Shown piece by piece: positions 35,179 through 43,644 of a DNA stretch of 64,000 nt; position 1 is the first letter of the stretch; each line of letters opens with the position of its first letter. The notes beneath the pieces are model-generated. The model ran no database searches and was not told the origin of the DNA. It worked only from the letters and a program-made list of their open reading frames with translations. The position numbers and the translations under genes were made by a program. This DNA comes from Allopusillimonas ginsengisoli (GTDB lineage Bacteria; Pseudomonadota; Gammaproteobacteria; Burkholderiales; Burkholderiaceae_B), in contig RAPG01000003.1 in NCBI GenBank assembly GCA_005239165.1, positions 62,001 through 126,000 of the forward strand. The letters are read 5' to 3'.

Positions 35179-36312
35179 ATGCAGAACAGTATCAAATGGC
35201 GCCTAGCGGCAGCCTCTGTTATCTCTGCGGCTGCCTTGCTGCTCACCGCCACAGCCCAAGCTCAGGAATCCAAATACAAGGTCTATTTGAGTATGAGCTA
35301 CATCGGGAATGATTGGCAGGCTGAGGCTGCCAATATGGTCAAGGCCATGGCCAAAACGCCTGCTATCCGGGAAAAAATCAATCTGGAAGTTCAGGTTGCG
35401 GGTCCAAATGCGCAGAAACAAATTCAGCAAATAAATGCCATGGTGCAAGCAGGGGCGGATGCAATTATTGTGTATCCCATCTCTCCTACAGCATTGAACC
35501 AGGTGATCAAGCGCGCTTGTTCCAAGGGCGTGAAAGTATTTGCCTATGATGGAGAGGTCACCGAACCGTGTGCCCATAATATCCATATTGATCAGCTGGA
35601 AGCAGGCACTGCCATGGCTGAGTGGCTTGTAAAGAAGCTAGATGGCAAAGGAAATGTGGTGATGATCACTGGTGTTCCGGGCACATCGGTAGATAAACAA
35701 AGAACCGAAGCAGCAAAGAAAGTGTTCGCCCAGCATCCAGGAATCAAGGTGATCGGAGAGACTCCGGGCATGTGGAGCCAGGCAGTTGCCCGAACGGAAC
35801 TCTCCAAACTGATTGCCGTTAGAGGGTGGGACCAAATAGACGGTCTATGGATGCAGGTTGGGTGCTATACGGCGAACGCCATGCAACTCGAGGCTGGTCA
35901 AACAGCCGACAAACTGCTGCCATGTGCGGGCGAGGGGTCTAATGGCGGGCGCGTTCAAATGCTGCCGGTCGGCACCAAGCTGGATGGCGCAAGTGGTGCC
36001 TATGCGCCGCTAAATGCACCCAGGTTTTCTTATGCCTCCCCGCCTTATTCGGGTGCTCTGGCATTGAAGCTGGCCGTTGAAGCGCTTGATGGAAAAGATA
36101 TCCCGTCAAGCGTCATCCTGCCTTTACCTAAGATTACAAACGACAACGTTAAGCTTTGTGAGAATGGTAGCTGGAAGGACATGCACAGCGGATGCAACGT
36201 GTTCATGCCTGCCGTGGTCAAAAATCCTGGGTGGTTTTCTTCTATTTACTCAGAGAAAACGGAAGGGCTTGGCCTGAATGCCGCTTTGAATAGCGAGCCT
36301 GATTCGCATTGA
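35179..36312 (+). CDS. Sugar-type ABC transporter substrate-binding protein
   Basis: Periplasmic binding protein (377 residues) of the LacI-like/ribose-binding fold. Signal peptide residues 1-29 (ending AQAQ), then YKVYLSMSYIGNDWQAEAANMV and AGADAIIVYPISPTALNQVI, typical of the family. Three cysteine-bearing segments (RACSKG, EPCAH, VQ-VGCYTANA) may form disulfides. It opens the 35-40.8 kb operon with an ATPase, a double permease and a lactonase; the same operator controls a purine deaminase gene, so a nucleoside or N-glycoside is a reasonable ligand guess (inference). Confidence 0.9.
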   Translation: MQNSIKWRLAAASVISAAALLLTATAQAQESKYKVYLSMSYIGNDWQAEAANMVKAMAKTPAIREKINLEVQVAGPNAQKQIQQINAMVQAGADAIIVYPISPTALNQVIKRACSKGVKVFAYDGEVTEPCAHNIHIDQLEAGTAMAEWLVKKLDGKGNVVMITGVPGTSVDKQRTEAAKKVFAQHPGIKVIGETPGMWSQAVARTELSKLIAVRGWDQIDGLWMQVGCYTANAMQLEAGQTADKLLPCAGEGSNGGRVQMLPVGTKLDGASGAYAPLNAPRFSYASPPYSGALALKLAVEALDGKDIPSSVILPLPKITNDNVKLCENGSWKDMHSGCNVFMPAVVKNPGWFSSIYSEKTEGLGLNAALNSEPDSH

Positions 36313-36375
36313 TGCGTAGGTCAATTTCTTGAGCGTGGGCAGTAGGTTGACTGCCATTAACTCGGATGGGTAGCT

Positions 36376-37905
36376 ATGGATCACGAAGCTTGTGCTCTGC
36401 GTTTGAACGGTCTTTCCATGCGGTTCGGCCCTGTTATTGCAGTTTCTGACGTAACGCTTGATGTCAGGCAGGGCCATGTACATGCATTGCTAGGGGAAAA
36501 CGGGGCCGGAAAGTCGACTACCGTTAAGTTGTTGTCTGGGCTCATTACCCCTACCAATGGGTCTATAGAGGTATTTGGAAAGCCCGTCGTTTTGCGATCA
36601 CCGCTGCACGCTCAGTCATTGGGGATACAGACGGCATTTCAAGAAATGACGATGCTGCCTGATCTGTCCGTGATGGATAACATGCTCTTGCCTCACGCCC
36701 CATCGGGTGCCACGGGCATGTTGAGCCGTCGCAAGTTACGTCGACAGATTGAGCAACATATGGACGAGCTTGAGTTCGATATCTCACTCGATGTTCTTGT
36801 CCGAGAGTTGAATCTGGCCGTGCAGCAGAAAATTGAAATCGCTCGCGCTGCCTTCCGGAAACCTCGAATCCTTCTGCTTGATGAGCCAACATCGACGTTG
36901 TCATCGTCAGATGTCGAGTGGCTCGGTCGTATCATCGCTCGACTCAAAAGCTGTGGGGTGACGATCATTTTCATATCTCATCGCATGAAGGAAGTGAATG
37001 AGTTTTGTGATGACTTGTCCATTCTCAGGAACGGTAAGCACATAGCGACCCGACCGGTTCATGAATACACACACAATGAGGTTGTTGAACTTATTGTAGG
37101 ACGGTCGATTTCCCAGGTTTTCCCTCAAAAGACCGTAGATCAGACCTCCGATGTGGTTCTGGCGATGGAGAATGTTTCAAGTGGTTCAGCGTGCAATATC
37201 GACCTACAGCTACACAGGGGAGAGATTTTAGGTATCGCAGCATTACAGGGCATGGGTCAGCTTGATGTTTTTGAAACGTGTTTCGGATTGCGACAACCGC
37301 AGCAAGGTCGGCTATTGCTGGATGGTAAGGAAATTACTCTGCTGTCCCCGGAAGATGCAATACGCACCAATGTTGGGATTGGTTTCGTTCCTGAGGATCG
37401 TAAGACGGAAGGGTTGTTGTTGAACCAAAGCGGATTGAAAAATGCCTCGCTTCCAGTGCTGCGTAACTTCACCAGGTGGGGTGCGATTGATGGACAAAAC
37501 GAAGCAAATTCCGCTGCTGCTGTTTTTAAGCGCATCAATTTGCATGAGCGGGCCATATGGATGGATGCCAGTTCATTCTCGGGGGGCAACCAGCAGAAAA
37601 TCGTGATTGCAAAATGGTTGCTTGCCAGAAGTCGCATCCTCCTGCTGTTCGATCCCACGCGTGGCATAGATGTTGGTACCAAACATGAACTGTATGAGCT
37701 TATGGCGGATTTCGTCCGTCACGGAGGGGCGATTCTTTTTTACTCAACGGAGATACCTGAAGTCGTGAACATGAGTCATCGCGTCCATGTCATGTATAAG
37801 GGCCGAGTCCGTGCAACGCTGGATGGTAGCGCTATTTCTGAAACACGTGTCATGGAGTCGGCGATGGGACAGTCTGAGGTATTGCCGGAGGCGGTAAATG
37901 GATAG
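36376..37905 (+). CDS. Sugar-type ABC transporter ATP-binding protein (two NBDs)
   Basis: A 509-residue RbsA-like protein with two tandem nucleotide-binding domains. The first has Walker [17 protein letters not shown] and Walker B RILLLDEPTS but a degenerate signature (LNLAVQQKIEIARA). The second has a good signature FSGGNQQKIVIAKW, but its Walker B region reads LLLFDPTRGID, with Asp where the catalytic Glu is usual. Such asymmetric sites are common in this class. It is 63 bases after the binding protein and its stop overlaps the permease start. Confidence 0.93.
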   Translation: MDHEACALRLNGLSMRFGPVIAVSDVTLDVRQGHVHALLGENGAGKSTTVKLLSGLITPTNGSIEVFGKPVVLRSPLHAQSLGIQTAFQEMTMLPDLSVMDNMLLPHAPSGATGMLSRRKLRRQIEQHMDELEFDISLDVLVRELNLAVQQKIEIARAAFRKPRILLLDEPTSTLSSSDVEWLGRIIARLKSCGVTIIFISHRMKEVNEFCDDLSILRNGKHIATRPVHEYTHNEVVELIVGRSISQVFPQKTVDQTSDVVLAMENVSSGSACNIDLQLHRGEILGIAALQGMGQLDVFETCFGLRQPQQGRLLLDGKEITLLSPEDAIRTNVGIGFVPEDRKTEGLLLNQSGLKNASLPVLRNFTRWGAIDGQNEANSAAAVFKRINLHERAIWMDASSFSGGNQQKIVIAKWLLARSRILLLFDPTRGIDVGTKHELYELMADFVRHGGAILFYSTEIPEVVNMSHRVHVMYKGRVRATLDGSAISETRVMESAMGQSEVLPEAVNG

Positions 37906-39928
37906 GCGTTCTTTGTTTATAGACAAGTATGGAAGCGTTTTTGCTGCGACATTCGTGTTTGCGGTTCTTCTGTCCATGGTGGTTTGGCAGAGTGGCGCGG
38001 GCTTCGGTTATTTTGACATCACCCTTCTGGCGCAAGGGGGCGCCGCACTGGCACTTGCCGCAATAGGTGCAACGCTGGTCATTCTTAGCGGTGGGTTTGA
38101 TCTTTCCGTCGGTGCTGTCATATCTCTGGTCAACGTTGTTGTCGCCTCAGGTGTTGTCAAAGGGGATGGCCCGCTGGCATTTTTACTTGTTATGTTGCTT
38201 TCAGTGGCAGTGGGAGCGTTATGCGGTCTGATTAACGGAGCCTGCATTGCATACGGCAGACTTCAGCCCATCGTGGTGACGCTCTCTACGATGTTTATTT
38301 TGCAAGGTGTCACACTGCTCGTCATGGACTCTCCTGGAGGGTCGGTCCCCCCGGTTGTTAGTACAGTATTTATGGGCGACTTGCTGACAGATCTGGTGCC
38401 GATGCCTATCTTTCTCGTCGGCATGGCCTTGCTGTTTTGGGCGTGGGCAAAGCGCACAGGGTTTGGGCTGCATCTTTATGCTGTAGGCGGCAGCATGAGC
38501 TCAGCTAAAGCGGTCGGCGTAAACGTTCAGCGCACTCTTCTATTGACGTATACAGCTGCGGGCGCAATGTATGGGCTGGCAGGGCTGTTTATTAGCGCAC
38601 AGACGGGTTCAGGAGACCCACTAGTCGGAAACTCATTGCTGTTGTCTGTTTTTGCAGCTGTTGTAATTGGAGGAACTCGGCTCGGTGGAGGCCGGGGAGG
38701 ACCAATGGGATCAGTGATTGGTGCCTTTGTGCTCATGATCATTGTAAATATTCTTTTGATTTTTAATATTTCAGCCTATTACTCTACGATTGCACAAGGT
38801 CTGGTATTAATCATCGCCGTTATGCTGAGTTCCTTGGGGCCGGAGTCTTCACTGCGTGTTTTTGTCAGACGCTTTGCAAAGAGAATCGTCGCATTCAGAA
38901 ATGGCACCTTAGCTTCGCAGCGAGGTCGGTCTTCTCAAAGCGTTGACGTCTGTCAAAACAGCTCTGTGGACCGGATACAGGTGAGCCTGTGGATGAGGCA
39001 CCGCAAGGATATCAAGACGTCGTTGCCCGCATTGGTTGCGTTTGTAATCGTAGCCCTGGCAACCGCTGCAATTATGGGGCGTGACATCAGTCAGTGGTCG
39101 TATTGGAATTCGTTAATCGTGCTCTCGACGTTTCTGATTATTCTCGCAATGGGACAGGGAGCCGTAATATTTACGGGAGGACTAGATCTCTCGTTGCCGT
39201 GGACGATCTCGTTGTGCGCATTTCTTTTCACCGGACTCACTCAAGGCTCAAATGAAGGGCTGCTTTACGCGCTTATTGTGGTGCTTTTAGCGGGTGCCAT
39301 CATCGGCGCTGCAAATGGCATTATGGTTGCGGTGTTAGGAATTTCGCCTATTGTGGCCACTCTGGCAACCAATGGGATTTTGCAAGGCATTGCTCTCCTC
39401 TACTCGCAAGGAACACCGAGTGGCTTTCCCCCTCCAGTGATTACGTGGGTTATGACGGGTAGAGCATTTGGCATTACACCCATTGTCTATGGCCTCGTGC
39501 TATTCGTCTGCTTTGCAGTTTTTCTATTTACCAGGACGGCATTCGGACGTCATGTTTATGCCACTGGCAGCAACAGCAAGGCTGCGATGCTTTCGGGTGT
39601 GCCGACTAATCGAATACTCGTGTTGGTGTACATGGTGTCCGGAGTATGTGCGGCGGCGGTAGGTGTGCTGCTTACTGGCTTTTCTGGGCAGGCGAGTCTG
39701 GGAATGGGCGACGACTATCTTCTGCCTTCAATTGCCGTCATTGTTGTTGGCGGCGGGTTAATTACCGGAGGCAGGGGGCACTATTTAGGCATACTGGCTG
39801 GCGTGCTTTTGCTCACGGCATTACAGATGCTCTTGGCGGGTAGCGGACTACCTTACGCCGCCCGGCCAATCATATTCGGAGCTGTTTTGCTGGCAGCCGT
39901 TGCGACCTTAAGAGAACGGCACTCATAG
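37898..39928 (+). CDS. Fused double permease of a ribose-type ABC transporter
   Basis: A 676-residue membrane protein holding two RbsC-like permease domains in one chain: residues about 1-310 (ATLVILSGGFDLSVGAVISL; ARLGGGRGGPMGSVIG-type loop) and about 345-676 (GAVIFTGGLDLSLPWTISLC; VVGGGLITGGRGHYLG). The link between them (about residues 312-345, FAKRIVAFRNG ... SSVDRIQVSLW) is hydrophilic. Most relatives encode one permease that dimerises or two separate genes; here the heterodimer is covalent. Both domains keep the GGxDLS and late Gly-rich coupling-loop motifs, so both look functional. ATGGATAGG start overlaps the ATPase stop. Confidence 0.92.
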   Translation: MDRRSLFIDKYGSVFAATFVFAVLLSMVVWQSGAGFGYFDITLLAQGGAALALAAIGATLVILSGGFDLSVGAVISLVNVVVASGVVKGDGPLAFLLVMLLSVAVGALCGLINGACIAYGRLQPIVVTLSTMFILQGVTLLVMDSPGGSVPPVVSTVFMGDLLTDLVPMPIFLVGMALLFWAWAKRTGFGLHLYAVGGSMSSAKAVGVNVQRTLLLTYTAAGAMYGLAGLFISAQTGSGDPLVGNSLLLSVFAAVVIGGTRLGGGRGGPMGSVIGAFVLMIIVNILLIFNISAYYSTIAQGLVLIIAVMLSSLGPESSLRVFVRRFAKRIVAFRNGTLASQRGRSSQSVDVCQNSSVDRIQVSLWMRHRKDIKTSLPALVAFVIVALATAAIMGRDISQWSYWNSLIVLSTFLIILAMGQGAVIFTGGLDLSLPWTISLCAFLFTGLTQGSNEGLLYALIVVLLAGAIIGAANGIMVAVLGISPIVATLATNGILQGIALLYSQGTPSGFPPPVITWVMTGRAFGITPIVYGLVLFVCFAVFLFTRTAFGRHVYATGSNSKAAMLSGVPTNRILVLVYMVSGVCAAAVGVLLTGFSGQASLGMGDDYLLPSIAVIVVGGGLITGGRGHYLGILAGVLLLTALQMLLAGSGLPYAARPIIFGAVLLAAVATLRERHS

Positions 39929-39937
39929 GAGAAAATT

Positions 39938-40812
39938 ATGAAAATAGATGTATTGATTGATGTAAAGACGACTTTGGGGGAAGGGCCTCTTTGGGACGTT
40001 CAGGAACAGCGGTTGTACTGGATCGATAGCGTTGACGGGCGGGTTTTCCGGGCTACGGCGGACGGTAGTGAAATTCGTGCGTGGCAGGTGCCGCAAAAAT
40101 TGGCTCCATGGCGCTTAGAAAAAATGGTGGGGCGATTGTTGCGTTGGCAAGGGGGGTGCACTTTCTGGATTTGAACACAGGGGATGTAGAACTGATCAAT
40201 GATCCGGAGCCTAATCTAAAGAATAATCGTCTCAACGATGGCAAGGTGGATGCGTCGGGACGTTTTCTCTTTGGCAGTATGGATACGCTTGAAGACGGGC
40301 CAAATGGTGCGTTATACCGGCTCGACGCAGACTTGACGGTACATAAATTGCAAGACGGAATTGTCGTGTCGAACGGTCCTTGCTGGAGCCCCGATGGGAA
40401 GACGTTCTATTTCTCGGATACATGGTCCGGAGAAATATGGGCGTATGACTATGATGTAGAGATGGGTAGCATTTCCAACAGGCGCGTTTTTGCTGTGCTA
40501 CAGGGGGAGAATTTTCGTTCATCTGATGGATCAACTGTCGATGAAGAGGGCGGGCTCTGGAATGCGCAAGTGTATGAGGGCAAATTGGTACGTTATGCCC
40601 CCGATGGCACCATTGACCGCGCTATCCCCATGCCGGTGAAAAACGTGACTAGTGTTATGTTCGGCGGGGAGAACTTGGATACATTGTTTGTCACCTCCAT
40701 GGCCCGTCCTCCTTTGTCACGTTTTCCGACCGACTCGGTCCAGGGTGGCAGTGTCTTCAAAATCACTGGGCTGGGAGTGCGCGGGTTACCTGAGCATCGT
40801 TTTGCCGGATGA
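39938..40812 (+). pseudogene. SMP-30/gluconolactonase family protein, frameshifted
   Basis: Beta-propeller lactonase of the SMP-30/LRE family, expected about 291 residues. The first frame (39938-40174) gives the typical LGEGPLWDVQEQRLYWID and then derails; the second frame resumes with KIGSMALRKNGGAIVAL and continues through RLNDGKVDASGRFLFGSMD, SNGPCWSPDGKTFYFSDT and VTSMARPPL to 40812. Restoring one A in the A5 run at 40095-40099 joins the two exactly. Either a genuine inactivation or a homopolymer error. The metal-ligand residues are all present across the two parts. Intact, it would open a sugar lactone inside the ABC operon. Confidence 0.9.
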
Positions 40813-40823
40813 GCTGTTAACTA

Positions 40824-41885
40824 TTACGAGGCAAAGGCATGAGGCATCAATTCATGCACCTTTGCCGTCCAGAGGTCGAGCAGTTTTTGTTTGGCATCGT
40901 CAGGAAGAAACGATGCCACAATACTATTCCGAGCCAGTATGGCGACCTCCTTATGTGACAGATCTAGTGCTTCAGCAGATGCGGCATAATTGTCTGCAAG
41001 GTATCCGCCAAAATATGCGGGATCATCTGAGTTCACTGTAACCAGCAATCCCTGGCGAAGCATTCGAGCGAGATTATGTTCACGCAAGTTCTGAATGACG
41101 CATAGTTTCAGGTTGGAAAGAGGGCACACGGTGAGTGGGATCTGTTCAACCTGGAGTCTATGCATTAAATCTGGATCCTGTTCGCTCGCTACGCCATGGT
41201 CGATACGTTCTGCATGCAGTATGTCTAGTGCATTGCACACATAAGAGGCAGGCCCCTCTTCGCCGGCATGGACAACGAGACGAAAACCAAGCTCGCGAGC
41301 CAGCGCAAACACACGGGCGAATTTTTCCGGAGGATTGCCTAGTTCAGCCGAGTCCAGCCCGACGCTTATCCAGAGATCCTCATATTGCCGCCGCAATGCG
41401 AGCGCGGCGTCAAACGTTTCAAGTGCATCATTTTCGGAAAGGTGACGCAAAAAACTGAGAATCAACGAACTGGTAATGCCTGTGGTTTCGCGCACCTCGC
41501 GGAGAGCTCGCGAAATGCCAGCGAAGACCGTCTCTAGCTTGACGCCACGCTGAGTGTGGGTTTGTGGATCAAACATGATCTCCGCATGTATTACGCCGTC
41601 GTCTTGTGCACGGCGCATATAGGCCATCGTCATGTCGTAGAAATCGCGTTCGGTGAGCAGGACGCTGGCCCCCGCATAGTACAGATCCAGAAATGATTGC
41701 AAGTTGCTGAATTTGTAGGCATCCCGCAGACGGTCTATGTTCGCGTATGGAAGATGAATTTTGTTGCGCTGAGCGAGTTCGAAAATCAGCTCTGGCTCTA
41801 GTGTGCCTTCAATGTGCAGGTGCAGCTCAGTTTTTGGCAGTGCACGTATAAATTGAAGCGAAGGGGCGCCTGTTTCAACATTCAT
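40824..41885 (-). CDS. Adenosine deaminase family protein, probably adenine deaminase
   Basis: A 353-residue zinc amidohydrolase. Seen: the metal-binding start LPKTELHLHIEGTLEPEL, the VVHAGEEGP region near residue 197, the HGV motif ERIDHGV, and the zinc aspartate in TVNSDDPAYFGGYL near residue 295. The HIEGTLEPEL and PAYFGGY forms are, from my memory of the family, those of bacterial adenine deaminases such as Pseudomonas PA0148 rather than adenosine deaminases. The ATG at 41885 is chosen; the frame extends to 41996 over the GntR C-terminus. It is 10 bases downstream of the GntR gene, and converges with the ABC operon 11 bases away. Confidence 0.88.
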   Translation of the reverse strand: MNVETGAPSLQFIRALPKTELHLHIEGTLEPELIFELAQRNKIHLPYANIDRLRDAYKFSNLQSFLDLYYAGASVLLTERDFYDMTMAYMRRAQDDGVIHAEIMFDPQTHTQRGVKLETVFAGISRALREVRETTGITSSLILSFLRHLSENDALETFDAALALRRQYEDLWISVGLDSAELGNPPEKFARVFALARELGFRLVVHAGEEGPASYVCNALDILHAERIDHGVASEQDPDLMHRLQVEQIPLTVCPLSNLKLCVIQNLREHNLARMLRQGLLVTVNSDDPAYFGGYLADNYAASAEALDLSHKEVAILARNSIVASFLPDDAKQKLLDLWTAKVHELMPHAFAS

Positions 41886-41895
41886 GGTATCTCTT

Positions 41896-42567
41896 TCAGG
41901 GAAACTGTTTTTGTAGTATGTACTCGAATGCACTGCGTATATCGCTTTGCAGTGCCTCGCGTGCAGCGGCAGCATCGTTGCGCTCAAGAGCATCAATCAT
42001 TCTGGCGTGATGTACAACTGCAATTTTGTTCTCTGTTCTCTCTGAGCCTGCTCTAAGGTCGTAGTTGAGGATGGGACCAATTCTCAGCCATAACCCCTCA
42101 ATGATCTGAACCAGCATGGGCATGCCTGCAGCAGTGTACGTAGTGAAGTGAAGGTCTTTGTTCAGTCGTACTACCTCAGCCATATCCTTGCCTGTAGGCC
42201 CCATTTTGTTCGCGAGCAGTTCGTTCGTTTCGCGTAATGAATTTATAAGGGATTGTGTTACGTTCTGAGTAGCCCGCTCCACAGCGAATCCTTCGACTTG
42301 CAGACGTATTTGAGTGATTTCAGAAAATTGTGCAGCATCCAGAACAGGTACTCTGACGGAGCGGTTAGGTGCAACTTCCAGTGCATGATCCGCGACAAGT
42401 TGGTACACAGCCTCCCTTACAGGCATTACGCTGACTCCCAGAGCCTCTGCTGTGGACCGCAACGAAAGCTGTTCGCCTGGCATTACTTGCCCCGTAAGTA
42501 GAAGATTTTTGATCTGAGCCAATACATTGGCACCCAGAGTTTCGCGACGAGGGGGAGGGCTAAACAC
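41896..42567 (-). CDS. GntR family transcriptional regulator (FCD type)
   Basis: A 223-residue repressor of the FadR subfamily. The winged helix is at about residues 10-75 (QLSLRSTAEALGVSVMPVREAVYQLV), followed by an all-helical FCD ligand domain (FSEITQIRLQVEGFAVERAT; metal-type histidine in IDALERNDAAAA preceded by VVHHARMI). The GTG start has GGAG 10 bases upstream. Its own promoter carries the same 17-bp inverted repeat as the ABC operon at 35 kb, so it very probably controls both and itself. The effector is probably a purine or the transported compound. Confidence 0.92.
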   Translation of the reverse strand: MFSPPPRRETLGANVLAQIKNLLLTGQVMPGEQLSLRSTAEALGVSVMPVREAVYQLVADHALEVAPNRSVRVPVLDAAQFSEITQIRLQVEGFAVERATQNVTQSLINSLRETNELLANKMGPTGKDMAEVVRLNKDLHFTTYTAAGMPMLVQIIEGLWLRIGPILNYDLRAGSERTENKIAVVHHARMIDALERNDAAAAREALQSDIRSAFEYILQKQFP

Positions 42568-42603
42568 AATAACGCTGCTCCATAAGTAAGGGTATTTACT
42601 AGC

Positions 42604-42633
42604 TGTGATCTGTGATCACACAGGGCTAGTATA
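42604..42633 (-). promoter_or_regulatory. Promoter and operator of the gntR-deaminase operon
   Basis: TGTGATCTGTGATCACA (42604-42620) is the reverse complement of the operator at 35082-35098 with all 17 bases identical. On the minus strand it follows a -10 TATACT (42628-42633) by seven bases, the same geometry as in the other promoter. Confidence 0.8.
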
Positions 42634-42844
42634 CCTACTAGATGTTTGCAATATCGATTGGCAAGAATTTTGATTGTTTTTTTTACTGTGCGGCAATGTT
42701 AGACACGCGTCATGATAACCGGCTGGTTAGCGGACAACGAATTCGTTGCTTTGGCTTTAGGGTTTGACCGACGCGATTGGACATGCGGTGGCAGTGAACC
42801 TGAGACAGTTTCCGCAAATAAAACTCTGGTTACGAGGAGCAGCA

Positions 42845-43627
42845 ATGTTTGAAGACGTAAGTATGAAGGGCAAGAAAGTATTGATCACGGCCGGCGCGGG
42901 TGGGTTGGGTCTGGAAATGGCGCGGGTATTTGTGGCGGCTGGTTCCGACGTATTTATCTGCGATGTTGATGAGGACCAGTTGGCCCGGGCCCGCGAAGAA
43001 TTGCCGCTTATTCATGCCTGCGTGGCGGATGTGTCTGATGAGAAAAGTGTTGCCACGCTGTTTGAAACCGTCCAGTCTAGCCTTGGTGGGCTTGATGTGC
43101 TGGTGAACAACGCTGGCATTGCCGGCCCAACAGGATATGTCGAAACGCTTAGTCTTAGCGACTGGGAACGTACCCTTGCCGTCAATATCACTGGTCAGTT
43201 TCTGTGCGCACGTCTGGCCGTACCCATGCTCAGGAAGTCAGAGGCTGGGGTAATGATCAATCTTTCCTCGGCAGCTGGTCACCTTGGCTTTGCAGGGCGG
43301 TCAGCCTACTCAGCTTCCAAGTGGGCGGTGGTAGGCTTTACCAAAACCCTGGCCATTGAGCTGGGTCGCGATGGTATACGTGTTAATGCGATTTTGCCGG
43401 GCGCGGTCGAAGGCCCGCGTATACGCGCCGTCATTGCGGCCAAGGCCAATACGCTTGGTCGTTCGCAACAAGAAGTGGCCGACCAGTATGAGCAGCAGGC
43501 CTCTCTTGGTCGCATGGTGTCGGCACGTGATATTGCCAACATGGTCTTGTTTACGTCCAGTGGTGCCGCAGCCAGCGTGAGTGGCCAGGCGCTGGTGGTA
43601 GACGGCCATACACAGGCCCTGGTCTGA
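42845..43627 (+). CDS. SDR family NAD(P)-dependent oxidoreductase
   Basis: Classical short-chain dehydrogenase of 260 residues: cofactor motif TAGAGGLGLEMARVF, NNAGIAGPTG, catalytic Ser in NLSSAAGHLGF and YSASK with Tyr/Lys near residue 160, and the C-terminal SGQALVVDGH. The ATG at 42845 has GAGGAG upstream; the frame opens earlier at 42764 without support. First gene of a four-gene operon with a 3-hydroxyacyl-CoA-dehydrogenase-like protein, BKACE and a second SDR. Probably oxidises a hydroxy-acid intermediate. Confidence 0.92.
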   Translation: MFEDVSMKGKKVLITAGAGGLGLEMARVFVAAGSDVFICDVDEDQLARAREELPLIHACVADVSDEKSVATLFETVQSSLGGLDVLVNNAGIAGPTGYVETLSLSDWERTLAVNITGQFLCARLAVPMLRKSEAGVMINLSSAAGHLGFAGRSAYSASKWAVVGFTKTLAIELGRDGIRVNAILPGAVEGPRIRAVIAAKANTLGRSQQEVADQYEQQASLGRMVSARDIANMVLFTSSGAAASVSGQALVVDGHTQALV

Positions 43628-43644
43628 CCCTGGAGAAACCGACC

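Noticed and set aside
42648..42668. TTGCAATATCGATTGGCAA-like imperfect inverted repeat before the SDR/BKACE operon
   Set aside because: The arms match only with a one-base offset and no dedicated regulator is adjacent; too weak to call an operator.
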